Below are positions 8,284 through 15,728 of a stretch of 22,955 bases of DNA, piece by piece. The DNA is taken from assembly GCA_002340985.1 (NCBI GenBank), contig DDNC01000012.1, positions 49,427 through 72,381 of the forward strand. Reading direction: 5' to 3'. Under the pieces are notes generated by a model. That model was not told the origin of the DNA. It saw only the letters and a list, made by a program, of their open reading frames with translations, and ran no database searches. The stretch is from Firmicutes bacterium UBA2530. GTDB lineage: Bacteria > Bacillota > Clostridia > Tissierellales > Sedimentibacteraceae. Numbering within the stretch: the first letter of the stretch is position 1; each line of letters opens with the position of its first letter. The position numbers were made by a program, and so were the translations under genes.

Positions 8284-9090
8284 TTAGTCCTTTTTGTATA
8301 TTGCGGGATTAATATATACATATTTTGATTTATCCCTCTGTATTGTTTCCGCATGTCCGATCATCAGATAGCCTCCCGGCTTTGATGCTTCATAAAATTT
8401 ATTTACCAGATTTATTTTTGTTTCCGTATTGAAATATATCATAACGTTGCGGCAAAATATCACATCGTATTTATTTTTTGCAGTAATGGGCTCCATGAGA
8501 TTAAACACTTTGAATGTTATATATTTTTTGATCTCCGGCTTAACCTGATACTTGCCATCCTTTGTTTTGTCAAAATACTTCTTCTTATACGCTTCGGACA
8601 GGTTTTTTATACTTTCCTCTGAATATATTCCTTCTCGTGCCTTGGAAAGTACATTTTCAGAAATATCTGTGGCATGTATCTGTATTTTCCACTGGTTTGC
8701 GGAGAACTTGAAATAATCATCCAGCACCATTGCCAGTGTATATGGCTCCTCCCCGGAGGAGCATCCTGCACTCCATATATCCAAAGTTTTCATTTTATTA
8801 TTTTTCTCCTGATACGGAAGAATTACGTCCGTCAGGAATTTAAAATGGTTCTCTTCCCTGTAAAAATACGTATAGTTTGTTGTAAGCTTGTTGATGAGCA
8901 TGGTTATCTCATCCTTGTTGTTCTTTTTCACACTGTCGAGATACTGCCCGAAGCTGCTCATGCCTTTTCTTTCTATCAGGTTGGCCAACCTTCCTTCTAT
9001 CAATACTTTCTTTTTAGAAAGATCTATCCCGTAGTTTTTATGCATGTATTGAACAAATTCCAAAAATTCACTGTCTGTTAATTTTACCAT
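8284..9090 (-). CDS. cheR: Chemotaxis protein methyltransferase CheR
   Basis: S-adenosylmethionine-dependent methyltransferase that methylates receptor glutamates, opposing CheB. It has 268 residues, the usual size. The N-terminal helical domain (about 1-70) is followed by the conserved TTNYTYFYRE segment (70-79) and the SAM-binding loop WSAGCSSGEEPY (106-117). Further on, VIFCRNVMIYF and PGGYLMIGHAET are conserved catalytic-domain blocks. The start at 9090 lies 2 bases after the cheA stop codon. The only ribosome site is a weak GAAAG, so coupling to cheA translation is likely. The order cheA-cheR-cheB puts kinase and both adaptation enzymes in one transcript. Confidence 0.97.
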   Translation of the reverse strand: MVKLTDSEFLEFVQYMHKNYGIDLSKKKVLIEGRLANLIERKGMSSFGQYLDSVKKNNKDEITMLINKLTTNYTYFYREENHFKFLTDVILPYQEKNNKMKTLDIWSAGCSSGEEPYTLAMVLDDYFKFSANQWKIQIHATDISENVLSKAREGIYSEESIKNLSEAYKKKYFDKTKDGKYQVKPEIKKYITFKVFNLMEPITAKNKYDVIFCRNVMIYFNTETKINLVNKFYEASKPGGYLMIGHAETIQRDKSKYVYINPAIYKKD

Positions 9091-9092
9091 AT

Positions 9093-11156
9093 CTATATAC
9101 TTTCTATTATATTTCCTATATCAAGGATTAAATTGATACTTCCGTCTCCAAGTATAGAGCACCCCGAAATTCCGGATTCCTTAAGGTTGTACTTTGTGAG
9201 TATTGGCGGAAGCGGCTTTACAACTACCTGCTGCTCCCCTATTATCTTGTCCACAAACAAGCATAGGCTGTTATCTCCCGCCTCAACCAATATCAATATT
9301 CCGTCCTCTATGCTGCTCACATCCGTATTTATATTGAAATATTCGTTAATTCTTACTATGGGGTAGCATTTTTCTCTTATGAGAATCATTTCGCTGCCGT
9401 CAGTGTTGTGTATAATTTCCTTTTCAGAAGTCTTAAAGGACTGCTGAATATTCTTAATGGGTATTATAAACTCTGATTCACCTACAACTACCTGCATCCC
9501 GGCAACTATTGTCAGTGTTAAAGGAATCTTAAAGGTAATGACGGTTCCTGCTCCCTCTCTGCTGTCTAAAACAACTGTTCCTCCTACCTTTTCAACGTTA
9601 GATTTCACAACATCCATTCCGACCCCTCTGCCGGAATACTCCGTTACTGCCTCATTTGTTGAAAATCCAGGAAGCATGATGAACTGATAAATTTCTTTTG
9701 GTGTATACTCACTTTCAGGCTTTGTGAGCATGTCCTTTGACTTTGCTTTTGCCAATATTTTTTGAGGGTCGAAGCCTTTTCCGTCATCCTCGACGGTTAT
9801 GTGAATTTCCCCTCCCGTATTGGAAGCGGACAATCTTATCGTTCCCTGTCTGTCCTTTCCTGCATCAATTCTTTCTTTCTCTGATTCAATTCCATGGTCC
9901 ATGGCATTTCTCACAAGATGCATGATTGGATCTGAAATTCCATCAACAATCGTCTTGTCTATTTCAGTATCTTCACCCTCAAGTATGAGTTCAACATCCT
10001 TGTTCAGTTCCTTTCCCATGTCTCGTACTATTCTTTTCATTTTTTGAAATATACCTGACACGGGCACCATTCTAAGAGACATGACTATGTCCTGCAGCTC
10101 ATCCGTCAGCTTTCTCATCTGTCTCGTGGATTTTGTAAAGCTCTCGGAATTCAGCCTCTTAATTTCGTTGTCCGACGAAACCATTGACTCTGCTATAACA
10201 AGCTCACCCACTATATTTACGAGCTTGTCAAGCTTTGAAAGATTTACTGTAATAAGGCTCTGCTTGCTGTGCCTTGAACCGTTGTCCGTCTTTACCGTCT
10301 TTGTCTGCTCCTTTGAAGCTTGGACTGCTTTATCATTTTTCTCCTTCACGTCCTCGTTTACATCGGCGTGATTAGCCTCAGAACCATACTCTATTACAGT
10401 ATAACTCTTCACATTAAGCGCTTCTCTAACTACGCCAACAGCTGCATTCAATGATTCCTTGTCATTTATGTATACAAAAAAACCGTTCTTAATTATTTCC
10501 TGAGCTGTATCTGAGATGCTCTCAACATTTTCAGGTTTATACGCAAAATCGATACCTGTTTCTCTCAGCTGATTTACCAAAAGATATGCCCTTAAATTTT
10601 CCATACCTATATTATCGTCAAATATTATTTTTATTGCATAGCTGTCGCCTGGTGCAGCTGCGAGTTCTTCCTGTTCTTCGAAAACTATCGCTGTCGCGGA
10701 CTGAGTCATGGCTGCTTCTTCAAACACATCTGATGAATCACTTTCAGGTACTGCGCCGGAAATTTTATTTAAAAATCCTGTTATTTCTGCCTCAAATGCT
10801 TCAAGATTTTCCTCAAGCTCCTGACCTTCCTCAATTTTTGTTATTTCTCCCTTAATGAAGTCTGTAAACTTGAACACTAAATTTACAAGCTGTTCATTAT
10901 ATCTGTGGTTTACACCGTTTTCTCTGATATAGTAAAACAAATCTTCAACCTTATGCGAAATTGTCATAATGCTGTTAAATTGCATCATTGCAGAGGAACC
11001 TTTTATGGTGTGCATAATTCTGAAAATTTCATCGATGCATTCCTTGTCAAATGCCTGTTCGCTTTCCGCCCTCAGTAAAATGTCATCCAATTGTTCCAAT
11101 AATGAGTTTGCCTCGAAAAGATACATGTCCAGTACAGAATCTAAATTGTTATCCAT
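9093..11156 (-). CDS. cheA: Chemotaxis histidine kinase CheA
   Basis: Receptor-coupled histidine kinase that phosphorylates CheY and CheB. It has 687 residues in five domains. HPt (about 1-130) carries phospho-site H49 in MHTIKGSSAM. The P2 response-regulator docking domain is at about 172-258, followed by a charged linker. The dimerisation helices are at about 301-365. The ATPase has N-box HLVRNAMDHG (413-422), G1 EDDGKGF (456-462) and G2 GRGVGMD (509-515). The CheW-like P5 domain is at about 552-687. The frame is open 6 codons further upstream to a TTG at 11174, but I place the start at the ATG at 11154-11156 because AAGGAG lies 6 bases before it. It is the first gene of the leftward operon; no cheW is present in the window. 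Confidence 0.97.
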   Translation of the reverse strand: MDNNLDSVLDMYLFEANSLLEQLDDILLRAESEQAFDKECIDEIFRIMHTIKGSSAMMQFNSIMTISHKVEDLFYYIRENGVNHRYNEQLVNLVFKFTDFIKGEITKIEEGQELEENLEAFEAEITGFLNKISGAVPESDSSDVFEEAAMTQSATAIVFEEQEELAAAPGDSYAIKIIFDDNIGMENLRAYLLVNQLRETGIDFAYKPENVESISDTAQEIIKNGFFVYINDKESLNAAVGVVREALNVKSYTVIEYGSEANHADVNEDVKEKNDKAVQASKEQTKTVKTDNGSRHSKQSLITVNLSKLDKLVNIVGELVIAESMVSSDNEIKRLNSESFTKSTRQMRKLTDELQDIVMSLRMVPVSGIFQKMKRIVRDMGKELNKDVELILEGEDTEIDKTIVDGISDPIMHLVRNAMDHGIESEKERIDAGKDRQGTIRLSASNTGGEIHITVEDDGKGFDPQKILAKAKSKDMLTKPESEYTPKEIYQFIMLPGFSTNEAVTEYSGRGVGMDVVKSNVEKVGGTVVLDSREGAGTVITFKIPLTLTIVAGMQVVVGESEFIIPIKNIQQSFKTSEKEIIHNTDGSEMILIREKCYPIVRINEYFNINTDVSSIEDGILILVEAGDNSLCLFVDKIIGEQQVVVKPLPPILTKYNLKESGISGCSILGDGSINLILDIGNIIESI

Positions 11157-11197
11157 ATTAATCTCCTTGTTCAAGTTAGAGCCTTTATCTTACTTTT

Positions 11198-11223
11198 ATA
11201 TCGGCTGTTTTTATAATTTGTTA
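11198..11223 (-). promoter_or_regulatory. Candidate sigma-28 promoter of cheA
   Basis: The minus strand carries GCCGATAT (7 of 8 matches to the sigma-28 -10 GCCGATAA) 41 bases upstream of the cheA start. TAAC lies 14 bases further upstream (3 of 4 matches, one base short of ideal spacing). The -10 is strong and the -35 is imperfect. Confidence 0.55.
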
Positions 11224-11261
11224 AGCAATGTCATTAATATTTTTATTTTTCTGATAAACAT

Positions 11262-11288
11262 TAATAAAAATGATAACTATGCCGATAT
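11262..11288 (+). promoter_or_regulatory. Sigma-28 promoter of the FliK-like/FtsA-like operon
   Basis: The plus strand reads TAAT, exactly 15 bases, then GCCGATAT, matching sigma-28 consensus at 3 of 4 and 7 of 8 positions. It lies 68 bases before the start codon of the FliK-like gene and faces away from the cheA promoter, which has the same -10 octamer. Between the two lies an AT-rich segment with a CATTAATA direct repeat and a 9-bp inverted repeat (11239-11247 with 11263-11271), whose right arm overlaps the -35. Confidence 0.7.
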
Positions 11289-11356
11289 ATTTACATATAA
11301 TGTTTAATTTTTTTTAATTATATAGTATAATTAATACAAATTCTACAGGAGTTTCT

Positions 11357-12787
11357 ATGATTGAAAATAATATTAATATTAAAACGAGCAATCCGGTAAA
11401 TGATGGAATTCTTAATAAACCCAAAATAAAAACCGAGCAGATGCTTCCATTTGATGTAGTGGACCCCACAAGGGTTACAAAGCCGTCAAAGCAGGACCCC
11501 AGCAACCAGACAGGACAGAATTTATTTAACTACAACCCTGACTCTGTATTTGAAAAGTTTATAAAATCATTGCAGAATGCTCCTGTTTTGGCTGAAGGAG
11601 CCAGAAAGCTTCTTTTGAACAAGCCGTTTATCAATCAGAACATTATGAATGATCCGGTTCTTAAGGGATTGTTTGAGTCATTCCTCAGCAGTATAGAGAT
11701 GAATGATATCGAAATTTTAAATTTTCTCAAATTTCAGCAGGAAAACTTCACGAAATTTAACGGCGAATTTTTTGACAGCCTCAGGTCCCTGTTGAAAAGT
11801 GATTCTCAAAATGCTGATTTTAAGTCGGTATTGAAAAATTTTCTAAAGAGCTATGACTGCTTTGTCTCGGTTGAGAAAACAAATGATTCCATAAGCTCTT
11901 CCCTTAAAAATATTGAGCACAACCTACCGGAAATGCTGAAGAAGCCTTTTAGCGAAATGGCTGACAAGCTAATTTTTGACAGCGCTAAAAGCTCAGATAT
12001 AAATCTTAGTATACTTAAAAATGAAATAGTTCCATTTCTGGGAAGATATATTTCAAAAATGAATGATTTTGGTCCCGTCAGAGATTATATTTCCGTGCTC
12101 ATTCATAACATGGTGAGGCTGGAAGGTGCCGGGAAGGATTATTTTGCAGATGACCTGGACAACCTTCTGGAATATGTAAGATTCAATTTTGATGTTGACG
12201 AAAAATATATGGAGAACCTGAAGATGTCTCTTGTGAATACATATGAATCTGCCACAAATGTCAAAAACAATTCCGTAGATTTATTTATAAGGCTTATTGA
12301 GGCAGGAACAAAGGAAAGTAACAACCTGGTAGGAAAAGGCGTCATGGAGGATGTGACAGAATCTCTTTTGTTCAATCAGAATGTGCATATTCCACTCACT
12401 CATATGTTTCTTCCCGTGAATTACAACGGCATGTTTATGTTTTCCGAGCTGTGGATAGGCAAGGAATACGAAGAGGTACCCAACAAAAAGAAAAAACCCG
12501 AATATCAGCAGACATACAAGGTTTTTATTACATTCGACATACAGAAGCTGGGATATTTTGAAACTACTCTTGTATTGAGAGAATCGGGGCTGGCGCTTGA
12601 TATTTATGTTCCCGGTGCCCTCTCACCCCATATTGAAAAAATTAAAAATGATTTAAATACATTATTAAACGGAAATAATTTAAATGTAAAGAAGATGGAA
12701 GTTCGTGAATGCGTGCGTAAAAGAAAATTCAACGAAGTTTTTTCAAATTTAACTGAAAGGAAAATCGGTGTAGATGTCACAATATAA
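11357..12787 (+). CDS. FliK/YlqG-like protein (hook-length-control-like)
   Basis: A 476-residue soluble protein with no signal peptide or membrane segment. The N-terminal 60 residues are polar, Asn/Pro/Lys-rich and probably disordered; the middle is mostly helical. The last about 110 residues (from VFITFDIQKLGYFETTLVL onward) resemble the compact C-terminal domain of FliK-type proteins, with an ITFDIQKLG strand, a YVPGALSPHIEKIKNDL helix and a final KIGVDVTI strand. FliK proteins measure hook length and contact the FlhB C-terminal domain to switch export specificity. Supporting this, the next gene encodes a free FlhB C-terminal domain, an order that matches Bacillus ylqG-ylqH. An AGGAG site precedes the ATG. 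It overlaps the next gene by 14 bases. Whether it is the main hook ruler or a paralogue cannot be told here; the classical fliK would lie near the hook genes. Confidence 0.6.
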   Translation: MIENNINIKTSNPVNDGILNKPKIKTEQMLPFDVVDPTRVTKPSKQDPSNQTGQNLFNYNPDSVFEKFIKSLQNAPVLAEGARKLLLNKPFINQNIMNDPVLKGLFESFLSSIEMNDIEILNFLKFQQENFTKFNGEFFDSLRSLLKSDSQNADFKSVLKNFLKSYDCFVSVEKTNDSISSSLKNIEHNLPEMLKKPFSEMADKLIFDSAKSSDINLSILKNEIVPFLGRYISKMNDFGPVRDYISVLIHNMVRLEGAGKDYFADDLDNLLEYVRFNFDVDEKYMENLKMSLVNTYESATNVKNNSVDLFIRLIEAGTKESNNLVGKGVMEDVTESLLFNQNVHIPLTHMFLPVNYNGMFMFSELWIGKEYEEVPNKKKKPEYQQTYKVFITFDIQKLGYFETTLVLRESGLALDIYVPGALSPHIEKIKNDLNTLLNGNNLNVKKMEVRECVRKRKFNEVFSNLTERKIGVDVTI

Positions 12788-13052
12788 CAATAACAGACGT
12801 GCTGTTGCTCTTAAATATGATCCGAATAAAAATAACGCTCCTGTGGTAATCGCTTCAGGCTCAGGATATATTGCCGACAAGGTTGTGAGTGTTGCCGAAG
12901 AAAGCGGCATTCCCGTTTACAGGGATGATTCTCTGTCGGTACTTCTGTCTCAGCTTGAGATGGGCAGTGAGATACCGGAAGAACTGTTCGGCTCAATAGT
13001 GGACATTTATATTTATTTCCTTAACTTTAAGATTCCAAAGGATGAAGCTTAA
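12774..13052 (+). CDS. FlhB C-terminal-domain-like export switch protein (YlqH type)
   Basis: A 92-residue protein equivalent to the cytoplasmic export-switch domain of FlhB without its membrane part. RRAVALKYDPNKNNAPVVIA, then GYIADKVVSVAEESGIPVYRD and EMGSEIPEELFGSIVDIYIY follow FlhB closely. The autocleavage motif NPTH that comes just before AVALKYD in FlhB is absent, replaced by NNRR, so the protein starts essentially where the mature cleaved fragment of FlhB would. Short homologues of this kind (FhlB/YlqH) occur in other Firmicutes and are known or thought to substitute partly for the FlhB fragment. The start overlaps the end of the FliK-like gene, with AAAGGA about 11 bases upstream, so the two are coupled and probably interact. 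Confidence 0.85.
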   Translation: MSQYNNNRRAVALKYDPNKNNAPVVIASGSGYIADKVVSVAEESGIPVYRDDSLSVLLSQLEMGSEIPEELFGSIVDIYIYFLNFKIPKDEA

Positions 13053-13053
13053 T

Positions 13054-15075
13054 ATGAATGATTTAATTTTTGCATTAGACATAGGTACACGTTCTGTTGT
13101 AGGAGTCGTTTGTGAAAATAGTGGAGACATACTTAAAATAAATGCAATCGAAAGCTGCTTTCACAGGCAGCGCTCCATGATTGACGGACAGATAGAAGAT
13201 ATTGAAGAGGTCAGCAGAGTTGTGGGGCTTGTGAAAAATAATATTGAAGCAAGTCTTGGCATAAAGCTCAGCAAAGTATGCATAGCTGCGGCCGGAAGGG
13301 CACTTAAAACTGAGCGAGTACTGCTGAAAAAGGATTCCGATTTAAGAGTTCCTGTTACCCGTGAGTTTATTAAGGCTATGGAAATAGAGGCTCTCCGGCT
13401 TGCTCAAGATATTTTCTCAAATACAGGTAAAAATGATTTGTTTTACTGTGTGGGCTACAGCGTCTTAACCTATACCCTTGATGGCAGGAGCATGTCAAAA
13501 ATAGAGGGACACCGAGGAAGTGAGCTTTCTGTTGAAATCATTGCTGCATTTCTTCCCCACACTGTTATCGAAGGACTTTATTCCTGCATGGACAACAACG
13601 GTCTGGAGGTTTGCAATCTCACGCTTGAACCTATTGCCGCCATGGATTTGATAATTCCCAAGGATTTGAGGCTTTTAAACTTGGCACTTATAGACATAGG
13701 GGCGGGAACCTCCGACATAGCTATCTCTAAAAATGGCAGCATCGTAGGATATGATATGGCGACGGTGGCTGGAGATGAAATTACAGAATGTCTCATGAAG
13801 AGCTTCCTTATTGACTTTGATGCTGCAGAAGATGTTAAGATGGCTGTAAGCAACGGAAATGACCCCGTGCAAATGACCAATATTCTCGGAATCCCTCAGG
13901 ATGTACCTCTTCAAAATATTTTTGAAGCAATACGGCCAACCGTATATGACTTATGTGCAGATATATCCTCTAAAATTTTGAAGATGAATAATGAGGCTCC
14001 AGCAGCAGTGTTTCTTGCAGGCGGTGGAAGCAAGACGCCATATTTAAAGGATTTTTTGTCTGAGCTCTTGAATATTCCTCAATCACGCATCGCTCACACA
14101 GACAAAAGGAGCCTCAAAAATGTGGATTTATCCTCAATAGAATACTACGGTCCTGAGCTTATAACGCCCTTTGGAATTGCATATTCTGTTGTACTAAATA
14201 AAAATTACGATTTTTTCAGTGTTACGGTTAATGAGAAGAAATTAAGGCTGTATGGAATAAGAGAAATGAAGGTTCTTGATGCCATTTTGATGTCAGGCTT
14301 TGACACAAAGAAATTAATTGGTCTTTCAGGCAAGAGCCTGAGATTCACCGTAAATAGCATACAACACTACTACGCCGGAGAATTTTCAACGCCTTCAAAA
14401 ATAAGTGTAAACTCTAAGCCCGCATCCATAGAGGACATCATACGACCTGGAGATATTATTGAAATAATCCCCGCGAAGAACGGAAACAGTCCCACAGTAA
14501 GAATTTCTGACATAACAGATACAGATGATAGAGGTTTTGTTTATTTCAACGGCATGAAAACATCACTGAAGCCGAGATACTTTGTCAACAAAAATCAAGT
14601 GAACGAGGATTATTTAATATGCGGCTCAGATTCAATTGAAATAATTCATATGAAAAAAATTTCGGACTTATATAAGCTTTTCAAAATCGATGAAAAACTG
14701 TACAAGTCATTTATAAACGGTGCCGAGGCACATATGGACTCCGAGTTGTATGACGGCTTCATCATAGATATGATGAACGCTGCTGAGACAGAAACGGAAA
14801 GTCTTATCAAGACCGATACCTCAATCAAAAGCACAGAAAAGAATGCTGATGCTAAAATTGAATGCATAACGGTAACAATCAACGGAAATTCAGTCATGCT
14901 TCCTAAAAAGGATGATAATTACATATTTGCGGACATGTTGAACTATACGGATATCGATCCTACAAGACCGGAGGGAGACATAGTGCTGCTTCATAACGGC
15001 AGAGAGGCATCATATCTGAACCTTATATCTGATGGTGACATAATAACGATAAAATGGGGTTTTGATCAACTTTAG
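13054..15075 (+). CDS. FtsA/actin-like ATPase with long C-terminal extension
   Basis: A 673-residue ASKHA-fold protein. Phosphate-1 motif ALDIGTRSVVGVV is at 7-19, phosphate-2 motif LIDIGAGTSDIAI at 212-224 and the adenosine motif FLAGGGSKTPYL at 320-331, so nucleotide binding looks intact. The region about 75-200 fits the FtsA-specific inserted domain rather than MreB. Beyond the actin core (about 1-385) is about 290 residues not found in classical FtsA. It includes two predicted beta-grasp-like segments, about 395-475 (RPGDIIEIIPA) and 603-673 (SDGDIITIKWGFDQL), in place of the amphipathic membrane-anchoring helix of FtsA. Long FtsA-domain proteins of this type exist in Clostridia but have no defined role that I know of. 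I prefer the ATG at 13054 to the in-frame ATG at 13042, which overlaps the previous gene and has no spaced ribosome site. Its place in a flagellar operon suggests a motility role, not cell division. Confidence 0.85.
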   Translation: MNDLIFALDIGTRSVVGVVCENSGDILKINAIESCFHRQRSMIDGQIEDIEEVSRVVGLVKNNIEASLGIKLSKVCIAAAGRALKTERVLLKKDSDLRVPVTREFIKAMEIEALRLAQDIFSNTGKNDLFYCVGYSVLTYTLDGRSMSKIEGHRGSELSVEIIAAFLPHTVIEGLYSCMDNNGLEVCNLTLEPIAAMDLIIPKDLRLLNLALIDIGAGTSDIAISKNGSIVGYDMATVAGDEITECLMKSFLIDFDAAEDVKMAVSNGNDPVQMTNILGIPQDVPLQNIFEAIRPTVYDLCADISSKILKMNNEAPAAVFLAGGGSKTPYLKDFLSELLNIPQSRIAHTDKRSLKNVDLSSIEYYGPELITPFGIAYSVVLNKNYDFFSVTVNEKKLRLYGIREMKVLDAILMSGFDTKKLIGLSGKSLRFTVNSIQHYYAGEFSTPSKISVNSKPASIEDIIRPGDIIEIIPAKNGNSPTVRISDITDTDDRGFVYFNGMKTSLKPRYFVNKNQVNEDYLICGSDSIEIIHMKKISDLYKLFKIDEKLYKSFINGAEAHMDSELYDGFIIDMMNAAETETESLIKTDTSIKSTEKNADAKIECITVTINGNSVMLPKKDDNYIFADMLNYTDIDPTRPEGDIVLLHNGREASYLNLISDGDIITIKWGFDQL

Positions 15076-15087
15076 CAGGAGGAGACT

Positions 15088-15720
15088 ATGAACAATATTG
15101 AAAAAATAGCCAAAATATATACAACAGACAGACAGCTGATTGGAAGCGGACAGCTATTAAGCATGTCAGGAAGCTCCATAAAAATCAAAGGAAGTAATTT
15201 GCCTATATTAAATACACGGACTGAAATTATAGTTGAAATTTACAATGAGCTTTCCGGAATATCTCCATATTTATGCAAGGTCATTGTGGCAACAAGAAAT
15301 CAGCTGAACGCATTGGTCACAAGGGTAGAGGATATTATTGAAAGAAGAGGTTCTCTTAAGGTGCGGACAGATATATCCTTTCACATCGACAGCCTCAAAA
15401 GAAACGATGTTGATATAACAAATGATGTTCCAAATATGAAAATTAATATTTTAAACTTGAGCATAGGCGGTATGCTCATATCCTCCAACTATGAACTGAT
15501 GCTTCATGACGTTTTATCGTTTTATTTTAAATATGAGAAAAATCAGCTTGTACTTATAAGAGCTACCGTGATCAGGCTTGACAAGGTATATGGTGATGAT
15601 TCCAAAGAACTGCTTAGCACTAACTACGGATGCATATTCGGAAAAATGGCTTCCTATGATGAGTCTGTGATTGCAAAATATTTATATGAAAGACAGCTTC
15701 AACTATATAAAAACAGATAG
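15088..15720 (+). CDS. PilZ-domain protein (YcgR/YpfB-like), candidate c-di-GMP receptor
   Basis: A 210-residue soluble protein with an N-terminal beta-rich YcgR-type domain (about 1-85) and a PilZ domain (about 90-205). Flagellar YcgR-type proteins bind cyclic di-GMP and brake or disengage the motor. Of the two PilZ binding motifs, the [D/N]xSxxG element is intact as NLSIGG. The RxxxR element at the domain junction reads ERRGSLKVR, where the second arginine position is lysine (RxxxK) with another arginine two residues on. Binding may therefore be weakened or altered. An AGGAGGA site stands 5 bases before the ATG, 12 bases after the FtsA-like gene, indicating one transcript. Confidence 0.85.
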   Translation: MNNIEKIAKIYTTDRQLIGSGQLLSMSGSSIKIKGSNLPILNTRTEIIVEIYNELSGISPYLCKVIVATRNQLNALVTRVEDIIERRGSLKVRTDISFHIDSLKRNDVDITNDVPNMKINILNLSIGGMLISSNYELMLHDVLSFYFKYEKNQLVLIRATVIRLDKVYGDDSKELLSTNYGCIFGKMASYDESVIAKYLYERQLQLYKNR

Positions 15721-15728
15721 GAGTACTC

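Noticed and set aside
11326..11331. TATAAT resembling a sigma-A -10 box before the FliK-like gene
   Set aside because: The hexamer 17 bases upstream (TTTAAT) is a poor -35 and the whole leader is AT-rich, so the match is expected by chance. The sigma-28-type site upstream is better supported.
13054..15075. Classical cell-division FtsA or pilus PilM
   Set aside because: There is no ftsZ, ftsQ or pil neighbour, no C-terminal amphipathic anchor, and the protein is about 250 residues longer than FtsA.
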